Of a stretch of DNA of 5,605 bases, positions 1-4,617 are shown in pieces (the stretch's first letter is position 1; every line of letters begins with the position of its first letter). The notes beneath the pieces were generated by a model, which worked only from the letters and a program-made list of their open reading frames with translations, was not told the DNA's origin and did no database searches. The stretch covers positions 1-5,605 of the forward strand of contig CAJYHD010000591.1 in assembly GCA_913773715.1 (NCBI GenBank), written 5' to 3'. Both the position numbers and the translations under genes were made by a program. This DNA is from an uncultured Sphingobium sp. (GTDB taxonomy: Bacteria > Pseudomonadota > Alphaproteobacteria > Sphingomonadales > Sphingomonadaceae).

Positions 1-697
1 TCATCGTGTCGACCTGCCCGTCGTCGACATGCTCGTGATATTCGTCGTGGATCGAGCAGCTGGGCGACTGCCCGTCGCCCGGATCTCCGACGATCGTCTC
101 GAACTTGGATCCGTCGTCCGGCCGCAGCAGCGTTTTGGCGAGCAGCTGGATGCGGAATCGGTCGCGCAGCGGCTTGAACCGGTCGACGATCAGCCGGGCG
201 GGGCGGAAAACCTCGCCGGCCTGCTTCTCGTTGGTCGCTCCGGAGTAGATTTCGGCACCGAACTCGCCATCGGCGCAGAGCATGTACAGGCCGACGCCGG
301 CGGCGATCGCCGATTTGCCGTTCTTGCGCGGCACGACCAGCACCCAACGGCGAAACCGCCGGGTATCCTTTTGCGTGCCCGTCTTATGCAGCCACCCGAA
401 GACGACGCAGATGTTCCAGATCTGCCACGGCTCGAGCACCAGGCGCTTCTTCTGCCGCGCCCACTCCCCCTTCGTATGCGGCAGCTTCTCGATGAACCGG
501 CATGGCCGGGCGGCGCGGTCCTCGTCGAACCGGTAGGGAAACACCGCGGTCTTCTGGAGCTTCAGCTCGTCAACGAACCGCTGACACTGCAGCCGGATCG
601 ACTTGCCGGCCGGGATCGTGCCGGCAACGACGTCGGCCGCATACTTCCGCGCGATCGCGGGATAGTCCCGCGCCGGCGCACCCGGCGCGCGGACCAT
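1..697 (-). CDS. Phage terminase large subunit (TerL), 5' part, runs off left edge
   Basis: This is the motor of phage DNA packaging: an ATPase that drives DNA into the prohead, normally with a C-terminal nuclease that cuts the concatemer. 232 codons are visible and the C-terminal nuclease lies outside the window. The Walker A-like motif VVPRKNGKS is at residues 121-129, preceded by an adenine-side segment (LEPWQIWNICVVFGW, about 88-102). Walker B with the catalytic acidic pair is at 213-223 (SCSIHDEYHEH, D218/E219). The N-terminus (RDYPAIARKYAADVVAGTIP, residues 10-29) is typical of Terminase_1 family openings. The ATG at 697 is chosen because an in-frame TAA (704-706) lies only two codons upstream. 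No good ribosome site is visible, so translation may be coupled to the small ORF before it. The order HNH-TerS-TerL is that of HK97-like phages. The family call is very secure. Confidence 0.96.
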   Translation of the reverse strand, partial: MVRAPGAPARDYPAIARKYAADVVAGTIPAGKSIRLQCQRFVDELKLQKTAVFPYRFDEDRAARPCRFIEKLPHTKGEWARQKKRLVLEPWQIWNICVVFGWLHKTGTQKDTRRFRRWVLVVPRKNGKSAIAAGVGLYMLCADGEFGAEIYSGATNEKQAGEVFRPARLIVDRFKPLRDRFRIQLLAKTLLRPDDGSKFETIVGDPGDGQSPSCSIHDEYHEHVDDGQVDTM

Positions 698-703
698 GGG
701 GCG

Positions 704-862
704 TTAAGCGGCGGGTGCGTCGCCGCGATCGGCGCGATCCGCTTCGCTCAGAATGAATTGTTCAAAGGACCGCGCAGCCTCGATAACGCGCTTCGGGTCG
801 GTGATTTGCGCAGCCAGGGCAAGCTCGATGCAACGTTCACGCAATTTTGCTTTCGGGTCCAT
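704..862 (-). CDS. Small hypothetical phage protein (52 aa) between terS and terL
   Basis: This short ORF encodes a 52-residue, mostly helical, charged protein beginning MDPKAKLRERCIELALAAQI and ending with RADRGDAPAA. It is supported by a good Shine-Dalgarno (AGGAG, 8 bases before the ATG) that begins inside the TGA stop of terS, so the two genes look translationally coupled. It sits 9 bases after terS and 6 bases before terL. It is in the same frame as terL, with only TAA and two codons between them. I recognise no domain. Position suggests a packaging accessory or an uncharacterised small protein, which is inference. The short length and lack of a known family keep confidence moderate to high. 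Confidence 0.75.
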   Translation of the reverse strand: MDPKAKLRERCIELALAAQITDPKRVIEAARSFEQFILSEADRADRGDAPAA

Positions 863-871
863 AATCGCTCC

Positions 872-1342
872 TCAGAAATCGTCGAACTCGCCCGGCAGGT
901 CATCCTTGCCGCCGGCGATCCGCAGAGCGGCGACCGGGTTGAGCATCAGCTCACCGAGGAGTGACTGCGCCTGCCGCATCGCGTCGGACAGCAGCTTCAC
1001 CTCGGGCCGCACACGGTACATCACGCTGCCGCCGGCGCCGACGGTTTCGTATGTGTCGCCGGCCGTCTCGAGGACCGCCTGAAACCGCTGCACCTGTTCG
1101 AGGCGCATCGCGGTCAGCGCGACGTGCTGGACGTAGCGCACGTCCGCCCGCCCCTCGCGCTCCAGCTGCTCGACCAGCTCGGCGAAAATCAGCTGCGCCA
1201 ACTCCCCCAGATGGATCGGCGGCACCATCTTGATCGCGGCGCCGGGCGACGCTGGCACCAGCGCCCGCTCGGTCGCGGTCATCGTGATGATCGGGCATTT
1301 TCTCTTCGGCCCCGTACCAGGCCGCGCACCACCGCTGGCCAT
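872..1342 (-). CDS. Phage terminase small subunit, P27 family (TerS)
   Basis: This 156-residue protein is expected to recognise the packaging site on phage DNA and hand it to TerL. It opens with the family's typical basic Gly/Pro-rich start (MASGGARPGTGPKRK). A helical central region follows (about 44-95, LGELAQLIFAELVEQLEREG then VRYVQHVALTAMRLEQVQRF). The segment VMYRVRPEVKLLSDAMRQAQ (about 106-125) and the closing helix with LMLNPVAALRI are the usual P27/Terminase_4 C-terminal pattern. The length fits the family. The ATG at 1342 is preceded by GAGG with 6 bases of spacing. A perfect 20-bp palindrome and a possible promoter lie just upstream. The next gene starts 9 bases after the stop. The protein acts in the cytoplasm as an oligomer with TerL. 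Confidence 0.93.
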   Translation of the reverse strand: MASGGARPGTGPKRKCPIITMTATERALVPASPGAAIKMVPPIHLGELAQLIFAELVEQLEREGRADVRYVQHVALTAMRLEQVQRFQAVLETAGDTYETVGAGGSVMYRVRPEVKLLSDAMRQAQSLLGELMLNPVAALRIAGGKDDLPGEFDDF

Positions 1343-1356
1343 AAGGAACCTCGCAC

Positions 1357-1384
1357 AAAATAGTTTTGAATAGGCCTATTCAAA
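1357..1384 (-). promoter_or_regulatory. Candidate terminase-operon promoter with a 20-bp palindromic operator
   Basis: A perfect 20-bp palindrome, TTTGAATAGGCCTATTCAAA, occupies 1365-1384 in the 103-base gap between the HNH gene and terS. Read on the minus strand, a -35-like TTTGAA (1384-1379) is followed after 16 bases by a -10-like TATTTT (1362-1357), and the terS ATG is about 15 bases further on. The palindrome therefore covers the -35 and spacer, where a repressor or activator would act. Being perfectly symmetric with no loop and no T-run after it, it is not a terminator. The palindrome is certain. The promoter reading is inference, because the -10 and -35 matches are only partial. Confidence 0.4.
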
Positions 1385-1445
1385 CATCTGACGAACCCAC
1401 GGTGTCCGGCCCGGCCGGGTTGGAGGGATTGACCCACCCCCCCGG

Positions 1446-1793
1446 TCAGATGCCGTCTGTGGGCGCGCAGGGCGGCCGTACAGCGCCGATCGGCGCGGCG
1501 GGCACAACCGCTTGCTCGCGCGCCGACTTCTCCTTGTGACACGGCACGCAAAGGCCCTGCAGGTTCGACCGGGCGTTCGATCCGCCAGCGCTGAGCGGAC
1601 GGATGTGGTCGACCTCCTCGGTCGCCCGCGTGCGCCCCATCTCGAGGCACTTGCGGCAGAGCGGCTCCTCGCGCCGGACCTGTTCGCGCAGTCGGACGCC
1701 GGCCCGGCCGCGCAGGCGCTTGTGCTGGTAGCTGCCGACATGGGCCTTAGCCTGAGCAGGTCGACGACCGAACCGCGGCGGCTGCACCGGCAT
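1446..1793 (-). CDS. Phage HNH endonuclease
   Basis: This 115-residue HNH nuclease probably assists TerL in DNA cleavage during packaging, as HNH proteins encoded beside terminases do in HK97-like phages. The N-terminus is basic (QPPRFGRRPAQAKAHVGSYQ). A structural zinc site is formed by C46/C49 (LCRKC) and C82/C85 (LCVPC). The catalytic core has D62-H63 in VDHIRPLSAGG, N77 in SNLQGLC and H86 directly after the second cysteine pair. The final 25 residues are Pro/Ala-rich and probably disordered. The ATG at 1793 is chosen because it starts one base after the TGA of the DUF3164 gene (TGACATG), which implies coupling. A longer start at 1856 would overlap that gene by 62 bases and add an uninformative Arg/Ser-rich stretch. 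All key residues look intact. Confidence 0.93.
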   Translation of the reverse strand: MPVQPPRFGRRPAQAKAHVGSYQHKRLRGRAGVRLREQVRREEPLCRKCLEMGRTRATEEVDHIRPLSAGGSNARSNLQGLCVPCHKEKSAREQAVVPAAPIGAVRPPCAPTDGI

Positions 1794-1794
1794 G

Positions 1795-2433
1795 TCAGGC
1801 CGATGCGATGTCGAGCGTGATGCCCTTCCATGCCCCGTCAAAGGTCGGCCGCTCATAGGCCCGCAGGTACTCGCGCGAACCGACGGTACGCATACTGTCG
1901 CGGATGGCGTCCATCGCGCGACCCCAGCGCGGGTCTTTGCTCTCCACGCGCAGCAGCATCAGCAGGCCGGCGCGGTTGATCTGCCCTTCCTTCTCCACGC
2001 TGAAGGCGCGGTTGACGATGGCGCGCAGCTCGGGCGGACTGCCGCCTGCCCACTCGGTCAGGCATTCGTCGATCAGCGCCTTGGCCGCGAGCAGCTCGGG
2101 GCCGAAGTCGTACTGGTCGCTGACCTGCACCTTCAGCTGCTGGCACCCGTCAAAGGTGGCCAACGTCATGTTGCCCTTCTTGCCGCCCACGGTCACGCCG
2201 TACTGCTGGTCGAGCAGGGCCTGCAGCGCGCCGATCTGGGCGAACGACTCGACGCGGAAGGCGGCGAGCTGATCCGACATCGCCTTGGCGCGCCGGATGA
2301 TACCGCGCACCAGCTCGTCGACCAGCAGGTCGCCCGCCTTGATGGCCGTGATCGGCACCAGGTTGCCCTTGCAGTCGCGGAGGTACAGCTCGCCGCCTAC
2401 CTCGACGGCACCGGGATGCGGCTTGTCGGTCAT
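1795..2433 (-). CDS. DUF3164 family phage protein
   Basis: This 212-residue protein matches the DUF3164 pattern throughout. It has a short N-terminal region with LYLRDCKGNLVPITAIKAGD (about 16-35), then a helical segment about to residue 78 ending in LLDQQYGVTVGGKKGNMTL. Next come the family's characteristic GGKKGN and TFDGCQQLKVQVSDQ, then AAKALIDECLTEW (about 117-129), RAIVNRAFSVEKEGQINRAG and a closing DSMRTVGSREYLRAYER. The family is common in Mu-like and other proteobacterial phages, usually in the early or middle region, and has no established biochemical role that I know of. Its ATG overlaps the stop of the preceding gene (ATGA, 2430-2433) and its TGA is one base from the HNH start. 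It is therefore in the middle of a coupled gene string. There is no strong ribosome site of its own. Confidence 0.9.
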   Translation of the reverse strand: MTDKPHPGAVEVGGELYLRDCKGNLVPITAIKAGDLLVDELVRGIIRRAKAMSDQLAAFRVESFAQIGALQALLDQQYGVTVGGKKGNMTLATFDGCQQLKVQVSDQYDFGPELLAAKALIDECLTEWAGGSPPELRAIVNRAFSVEKEGQINRAGLLMLLRVESKDPRWGRAMDAIRDSMRTVGSREYLRAYERPTFDGAWKGITLDIASA

Positions 2434-2639
2434 GCCGGCACCGCGTCGCGGCCGGTGTCGAAGCCGAGGTTCGTCGGCACCTTGCCGGCAAGCTGCACGG
2501 GATCGAACGCCGCCGGCGGCGCGGATGCCGCGCGGAACAGCTCGCGGAGCAGGCTGACCGGAACGCCGATCAGCGCGGTCTCCGGGTGCCCGGCGTCAAG
2601 CACCTGCTCGATCTGTTGACGGGGGATCGACATCACCAT
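2430..2639 (-). CDS. Small hypothetical phage protein (69 aa)
   Basis: This 69-residue protein of unknown function has a helical N-terminal half (IPRQQIEQVLDAGHP, VPVSLLRELFRAA) and a Pro-containing tail (VQLAGKVPTNLGFDTGRD). No domain or signal peptide is recognised. It is flanked by overlapping neighbours: its stop shares ATGA with the DUF3164 start, and its start overlaps the stop of the 87-residue gene. The start is ambiguous among ATG 2639, GTG 2636 and ATG 2633 (sequence ATGGTGATG). A GAAGG lies 4, 7 and 10 bases upstream of these respectively, and the last forms a TGATG stop-start overlap. The gene is supported by the tight coupling on both sides rather than by homology. The reading frame stays open far upstream to 3032, but that extension is a shadow of the 87-residue gene. 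Confidence 0.7.
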   Translation of the reverse strand: MVMSIPRQQIEQVLDAGHPETALIGVPVSLLRELFRAASAPPAAFDPVQLAGKVPTNLGFDTGRDAVPA

Positions 2640-2896
2640 GCTGCCTTCGTGCCATCGGCGCTGACATACAGCGGCGGGTTCGTGGGACGGGACGGTCGGC
2701 CCCGGAAAATTGCGACCAGATCGGCGGCGATCGCCTGCGCATCGGTCTCCAGCTCCTCGAAGAGCTTCGGTGTCATCTCGCCCAGGCGCGCCCGGTGGGT
2801 CAGCACGTCGAACCGATCCGAGAGGCGTTCGAGCTGATCGGGCACGTTCGAGCGCGCCTGGACGGGGCGACGCTGGCGGGAGTGGTCGTGGACCAT
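2633..2896 (-). CDS. Small hypothetical phage protein (87 aa)
   Basis: This 87-residue protein has a basic N-terminus (MVHDHSRQRRPVQARSN), then a long charged helical stretch (about 20-66, including DQLERLSDRFDVL and PKLFEELETDAQAIAADLVA). It ends in a Pro/Ser tail. There is no signal peptide, membrane segment or recognised domain. It has the strongest ribosome site in the window, GAGGAGG with 7 bases of spacing before ATG 2896. It is the first gene after a 146-base gap holding a strong stem-loop, so it probably opens a new translational or transcriptional block leading into DUF3164 and HNH. Function is unknown. The helical part could dimerise or bind DNA, which is inference only. Confidence 0.75.
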   Translation of the reverse strand: MVHDHSRQRRPVQARSNVPDQLERLSDRFDVLTHRARLGEMTPKLFEELETDAQAIAADLVAIFRGRPSRPTNPPLYVSADGTKAAW

Positions 2897-2918
2897 GCAT
2901 CAGCCTCCTCATGCCAAA

Positions 2919-2955
2919 GCGCCCGCCGATCCCAGGGGGGGAGATCAGCGGGCGC
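2919..2955 (-). terminator. Strong stem-loop between early and middle phage genes
   Basis: On the minus strand, an 8-bp arm GCGCCCGC (2955-2948), one G:U-compatible pair and GATC pair with GATC and GCGGGCGC (2931-2919). This gives a 13-bp stem around an 11-base pyrimidine-rich loop. It is followed by only three Ts, then GG. It lies 23 bases upstream of the ATG of the 87-residue gene and 88 bases after the stop of the 207-residue gene. It is the best terminator-like structure in the window. The short U-run means it may instead be a leaky terminator, an antitermination target or an RNA-processing or stability element. The stem is certain and its function is inferred. Confidence 0.5.
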
Positions 2956-3036
2956 CGGACGCAGCTATCGCGGGGTCGGAATTGCCAGTTACGTGACCGT
3001 TTTCGCAGGTGACCTTGTGGGAAGTTCCCCAAAGGT

Positions 3037-3053
3037 AACGGGTCAGACCCGTT
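3037..3053. repeat. 17-bp inverted repeat over the stop codon of the 207-aa gene
   Basis: AACGGGTCAGACCCGTT is a perfect 8-bp inverted repeat around one central base, overlapping the last codons and TGA stop of the 207-residue gene. Within the next 45 bases downstream on the minus strand are a GGGAA-G-TTCCC inverted repeat (3019-3029) and two direct copies of GTGACC spaced 16 bases apart (2993-2998 and 3009-3014). There is no T-run after the inverted repeat, so it reads more like a protein-binding site than a terminator. The cluster may be a control region for the genes starting at 2896, which is inference. Confidence 0.45.
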
Positions 3054-3666
3054 TCCATCCGTCCAGCGCGCGGATCAGGACCGCCTTCGTCCGGCGGTTC
3101 GACTTTCGCCAGCGCCGGGCCGCTTCGACCAACCCCATATCGTCAACGATGATCGCGAGGAGCATCGCGCCATCGGCGCCGATCGCCGCGCGCCAGCGCG
3201 TGTACGCCTGCTCTCGAAGCACGGCGCCGATCCGCTCGGCCGACGCGGCGTTCGGGCCACCGCGACTGCCGCGCGGCTCCAGCTTGGCGGTGCGGACCGC
3301 GACGTCGGCCGTGATCGCTTCGTGCGCCGTCGCAATCTCTTGCGCGGCCGCGAGCTGGTGAACGTCGAGCGCGCCCGTTGCCACGAGGCGGGCAAGCGAT
3401 CCTTCGCGCCGGCGCTCGGCATCTGCGAAATCGTGTGTCTGCGGCGTGCCGAACGCCTTGTGCGACCAGCGCTCGCGTTGCGCGACTTGCTCCTCGATGC
3501 CTGGCGCCAGGCGGACGATTGGCGGCGCCTTCCCCTTCCGCGCTTTGTTGCGCCCGGGCTTTGGCCGCGGCGCGCCCAGCACCAGGTGCACAAATCGCTG
3601 CTGTTCGTAATCGTCGGTGCTGACCACAGGCGCGCCCGCTGCGATCCTAGTCGGAATTCCGGCCAT
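3043..3666 (-). CDS. Hypothetical phage protein with possible C-terminal helix-turn-helix (207 aa)
   Basis: This 207-residue protein begins with a short variable region, then a very basic segment (about 33-48, PRPKPGRNKARKGKAP). A charged helical middle follows (about 58-135, including EEQVAQRERWSHKAF and VHQLAAAQEIATAHEAI). The conserved-looking end (about 168-207) reads LLAIIVDDMGLVEAARRW then RRTKAVLIRALDGW. This end resembles the sigma-region-4-like or HTH tail of alphaproteobacterial regulators such as DUF6456 proteins, where a 'GL-x-EAA' helix is followed by an Arg-rich recognition helix. I regard that as a weak resemblance. The start ATG 3666 has AAGGGG 6 bases upstream and overlaps the LexA-like gene by 20 bases, so the two are co-translated and probably form one regulatory unit. 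A DNA-binding regulator is plausible but unproven. Confidence 0.72.
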   Translation of the reverse strand: MAGIPTRIAAGAPVVSTDDYEQQRFVHLVLGAPRPKPGRNKARKGKAPPIVRLAPGIEEQVAQRERWSHKAFGTPQTHDFADAERRREGSLARLVATGALDVHQLAAAQEIATAHEAITADVAVRTAKLEPRGSRGGPNAASAERIGAVLREQAYTRWRAAIGADGAMLLAIIVDDMGLVEAARRWRKSNRRTKAVLIRALDGWKRV

Positions 3667-4027
3667 GATGATCCCCTTCAGGATCAGGGATATGATCGAG
3701 GATCGCCACTAGCGGCAGATTCCCTTGTGGTAACGGCACCACGTCGGGCGGGCAGACAAAATCGTCGTCGATCTTCATGCCCATGCCGCGCATCCGCTCG
3801 ATCAGATGGCGGTCCATTAACCCGGGCACGGTAATCGCCCGCTGCGCACCGGGCGCGCGATCGATCATCTTCTCGGCCGCGAGCTTTTTCACCAGTGCCT
3901 TTGCGCGGGTGTCGCTAACCGACAGCGAGATCGCGATCTCGCGCATCGATGGGCTACGTCCTTCCCTCACGATGTAATCGGAGATGTACGCCAGTGCCTG
4001 ATCTTTCCTGCTACTGGCCCCACCCAC
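3647..4027 (-). CDS. LexA-type winged-helix DNA-binding protein lacking the peptidase domain (126 aa)
   Basis: This is a probable transcriptional regulator of the phage element. Residues 6-67 match the LexA N-terminal DNA-binding fold: RKDQALAYISDYIVREGRSP (7-26), the HTH SMREIAISLSVSDTRAKALV (27-46), then KKLAAEKMIDR and the wing GAQRAITV. The remaining 59 residues are too short for a LexA/CI-type S24 peptidase and show no Ser-Lys catalytic pair in context. They end in an acidic tail (LPLVAILDHIPDPEGDHHG). The protein therefore should not self-cleave in an SOS response. The start is GTG at 4027, supported by GGAGGG 9 bases upstream. It is the first gene of the minus-strand string, and its 3' end overlaps the next gene by 20 bases. 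A repressor or activator of the element's early genes is the likely role, which is inference. Confidence 0.85.
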   Translation of the reverse strand: MGGASSRKDQALAYISDYIVREGRSPSMREIAISLSVSDTRAKALVKKLAAEKMIDRAPGAQRAITVPGLMDRHLIERMRGMGMKIDDDFVCPPDVVPLPQGNLPLVAILDHIPDPEGDHHGRNSD

Positions 4028-4060
4028 CGTATTTTTCCCTCCGGCATCAGCGCCTGATCC

Positions 4061-4089
4061 AATATAGAAAAAAATGGTGGCAATTCCAC
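4061..4089 (-). promoter_or_regulatory. Candidate promoter of the LexA-like gene
   Basis: On the minus strand, a -10-like TATATT (4066-4061) sits 17 bases downstream of a weak -35-like GTGGAA (4089-4084), with a T-rich spacer. Transcription would begin near 4054 and give a leader of about 27 bases that includes the GGAGGG ribosome site. The -10 and spacing are good, but only three of six -35 positions match consensus. It is the expected place for the leftward promoter of the phage genes. Confidence 0.35.
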
Positions 4090-4153
4090 GCTTCGTCGCG
4101 CTGACGTCAAGTCTTGTCCTTAGTGTGGTTAGCGGCCATCAAATCCTACATTC

Positions 4154-4165
4154 AAATCGCGATTT
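4154..4165. promoter_or_regulatory. Perfect 12-bp palindrome in the divergent intergenic region
   Basis: AAATCGCGATTT is a perfect palindrome near the middle of the 214-base gap (4028-4241) between the leftward LexA-like gene and the rightward membrane-protein gene. A second, shorter palindrome TGACGTCA is at 4102-4109. A regulator's own operator is expected in such a divergent region, so these are candidate binding sites for the LexA-like protein. Neither matches the alphaproteobacterial LexA box (GTTC-N7-GTTC or GAAC-N7-GAAC). The palindromes are certain and their function is a guess. The rest of the gap holds the minus-strand promoter and two small hairpins, and I see no other gene in it. 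Confidence 0.3.
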
Positions 4166-4193
4166 CGTAGCTTCAGCGGTGATGCGATAACTT

Positions 4194-4211
4194 GGCGGTG
4201 CCCATACCGCC
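4194..4211 (+). repeat. Small hairpin upstream of the membrane-protein gene
   Basis: GGCGGT and ACCGCC pair as a 6-bp GC-rich stem with a 6-base loop. It lies 30 bases upstream of the ATG at 4242 and is followed by only two Ts. It could be part of the leader of that gene or a weak terminator of upstream rightward transcription. No function can be assigned. Confidence 0.3.
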
Positions 4212-4220
4212 TTGGACGGC

Positions 4221-4237
4221 CCTCCTGCTAATGGAGG
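4221..4237 (+). promoter_or_regulatory. Stem-loop covering the ribosome binding site of the membrane-protein gene
   Basis: CCTCC (4221-4225) can pair with GGAGG (4233-4237) across a 7-base loop, TGCTAAT. The GGAGG is the only good Shine-Dalgarno before the ATG at 4242, with 4 bases of spacing, so the stem would hide it. A short reading frame (ATG 4231 to TGA 4243-4245) also overlaps the site. This suggests restrained or conditional translation. The pairing is seen directly, but a 5-bp stem may not be stable or relevant in vivo. Confidence 0.35.
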
Positions 4238-4241
4238 TGGG

Positions 4242-4460
4242 ATGAGACTGACAGGACGTTCCGGAATGATCTCGAAACCGATTCTTCTGCACCCGGCGGT
4301 GCGGGCTGCACAACTCGTCCTATCACTAGGATTCGTTGGCTTTTGTCTAAGACAATTCCTGGTGGGCGAGCACGTTGGCTATGGCGGCTTCGTCGCGTTT
4401 CTGGGCGTCATGGTATGGGCATTCGCGGCCGACCGAGCGAAGGCAGCAAACCGGGATTGA
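4242..4460 (+). CDS. Small two-helix membrane protein (72 aa)
   Basis: This 72-residue protein has two predicted membrane helices: about 20-42 (AVRAAQLVLSLGFVGFCLRQ) and about 49-64 (YGGFVAFLGVMVWAFAA). They are joined by a short loop, and the protein ends in a basic tail (DRAKAANRD). The basic N-terminus (MRLTGRSGMISK) and basic C-terminus suggest both ends face the cytoplasm. I do not recognise the family. ATG 4242 is chosen for the nearby GGAGG. ATG 4266 (MISKP) is an alternative, with AGGA 10 bases upstream, and a TTG at 4212 is possible but less likely. Codon use is AT-richer than in the phage genes. A repeat element follows its stop, and it is not obviously in an operon with the lipoprotein gene 157 bases later. 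Confidence 0.65.
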   Translation: MRLTGRSGMISKPILLHPAVRAAQLVLSLGFVGFCLRQFLVGEHVGYGGFVAFLGVMVWAFAADRAKAANRD

Positions 4461-4482
4461 GACCGGCTTCACGCTCGCTGAC

Positions 4483-4588
4483 GGCGGAGACCCCCTCCGC
4501 CTTACGCGCGGAAATACGGCGCATTTGGGCCTAGCGGTACCCGCATTCTCGCGGTCGATACCCACGGGAGCTTTCGTCGCATTTGCGG
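4483..4588 (+). repeat. Divergent intergenic repeat, copy A, upstream of the 4618 lipoprotein gene
   Basis: This stretch of about 105 bases is repeated at 5387-5491. By eye, 51 of 66 aligned positions match without gaps over 4483-4548 / 5387-5452. The similarity is then patchier, through the shared ACCCACGG, AGCT and TCG to a terminal GCGG. It opens with a 7-bp hairpin GGCGGAG-acccc-CTCCGCC (4483-4501). It ends about 30 bases before the lipoprotein ATG. A second hairpin, CGGTCAT-tccg-ATGACCG (4586-4603), follows it. The repeat is clear but its nature is unknown. It could be a dispersed intergenic element or a duplicated promoter/leader region. Confidence 0.6.
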
Positions 4589-4617
4589 TCATTCCGATGA
4601 CCGGCCATTGTGGCGCA

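Noticed and set aside
29..964. Long plus-strand open frame (311 codons)
   Set aside because: It is antisense to terL, the 52-aa ORF and terS, which carry clear motifs and ribosome sites. Its length follows from high GC, and its translation is low-complexity with no domain.
1792..2619. Plus-strand open frame opposite DUF3164 (275 codons)
   Set aside because: It is antisense to the recognisable DUF3164 protein, has no recognisable domain and no ribosome site. It is a GC-driven shadow.
2430..3032. 200-codon minus-strand frame containing the 69-aa protein
   Set aside because: The upstream two thirds run through the stem-loop and overlap the 87-aa gene in another frame, giving Arg/Pro-rich sequence. 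Only the last 69 codons fit the operon spacing.
4028..4241. Search for a LexA box (GTTC-N7-GTTC or GAAC-N7-GAAC) in the regulator's upstream region
   Set aside because: No match was found by eye, so I do not claim SOS control.
4194..4260. tRNA-like look: a 5-bp stem with a 7-base loop reading TGCTAAT, recalling a tRNA-Ser anticodon arm
   Set aside because: The loop lacks U at position 33, the shifted pairing needed for a GCU anticodon breaks the stem, and no acceptor or T-arm can be drawn. It is better explained as pairing with the ribosome site.
4375..4617. Upstream extension of the lipoprotein frame
   Set aside because: It overlaps the preceding gene and repeat A and would place the lipoprotein signal in the middle of the protein. 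The start at 4618 gives a proper signal peptide.
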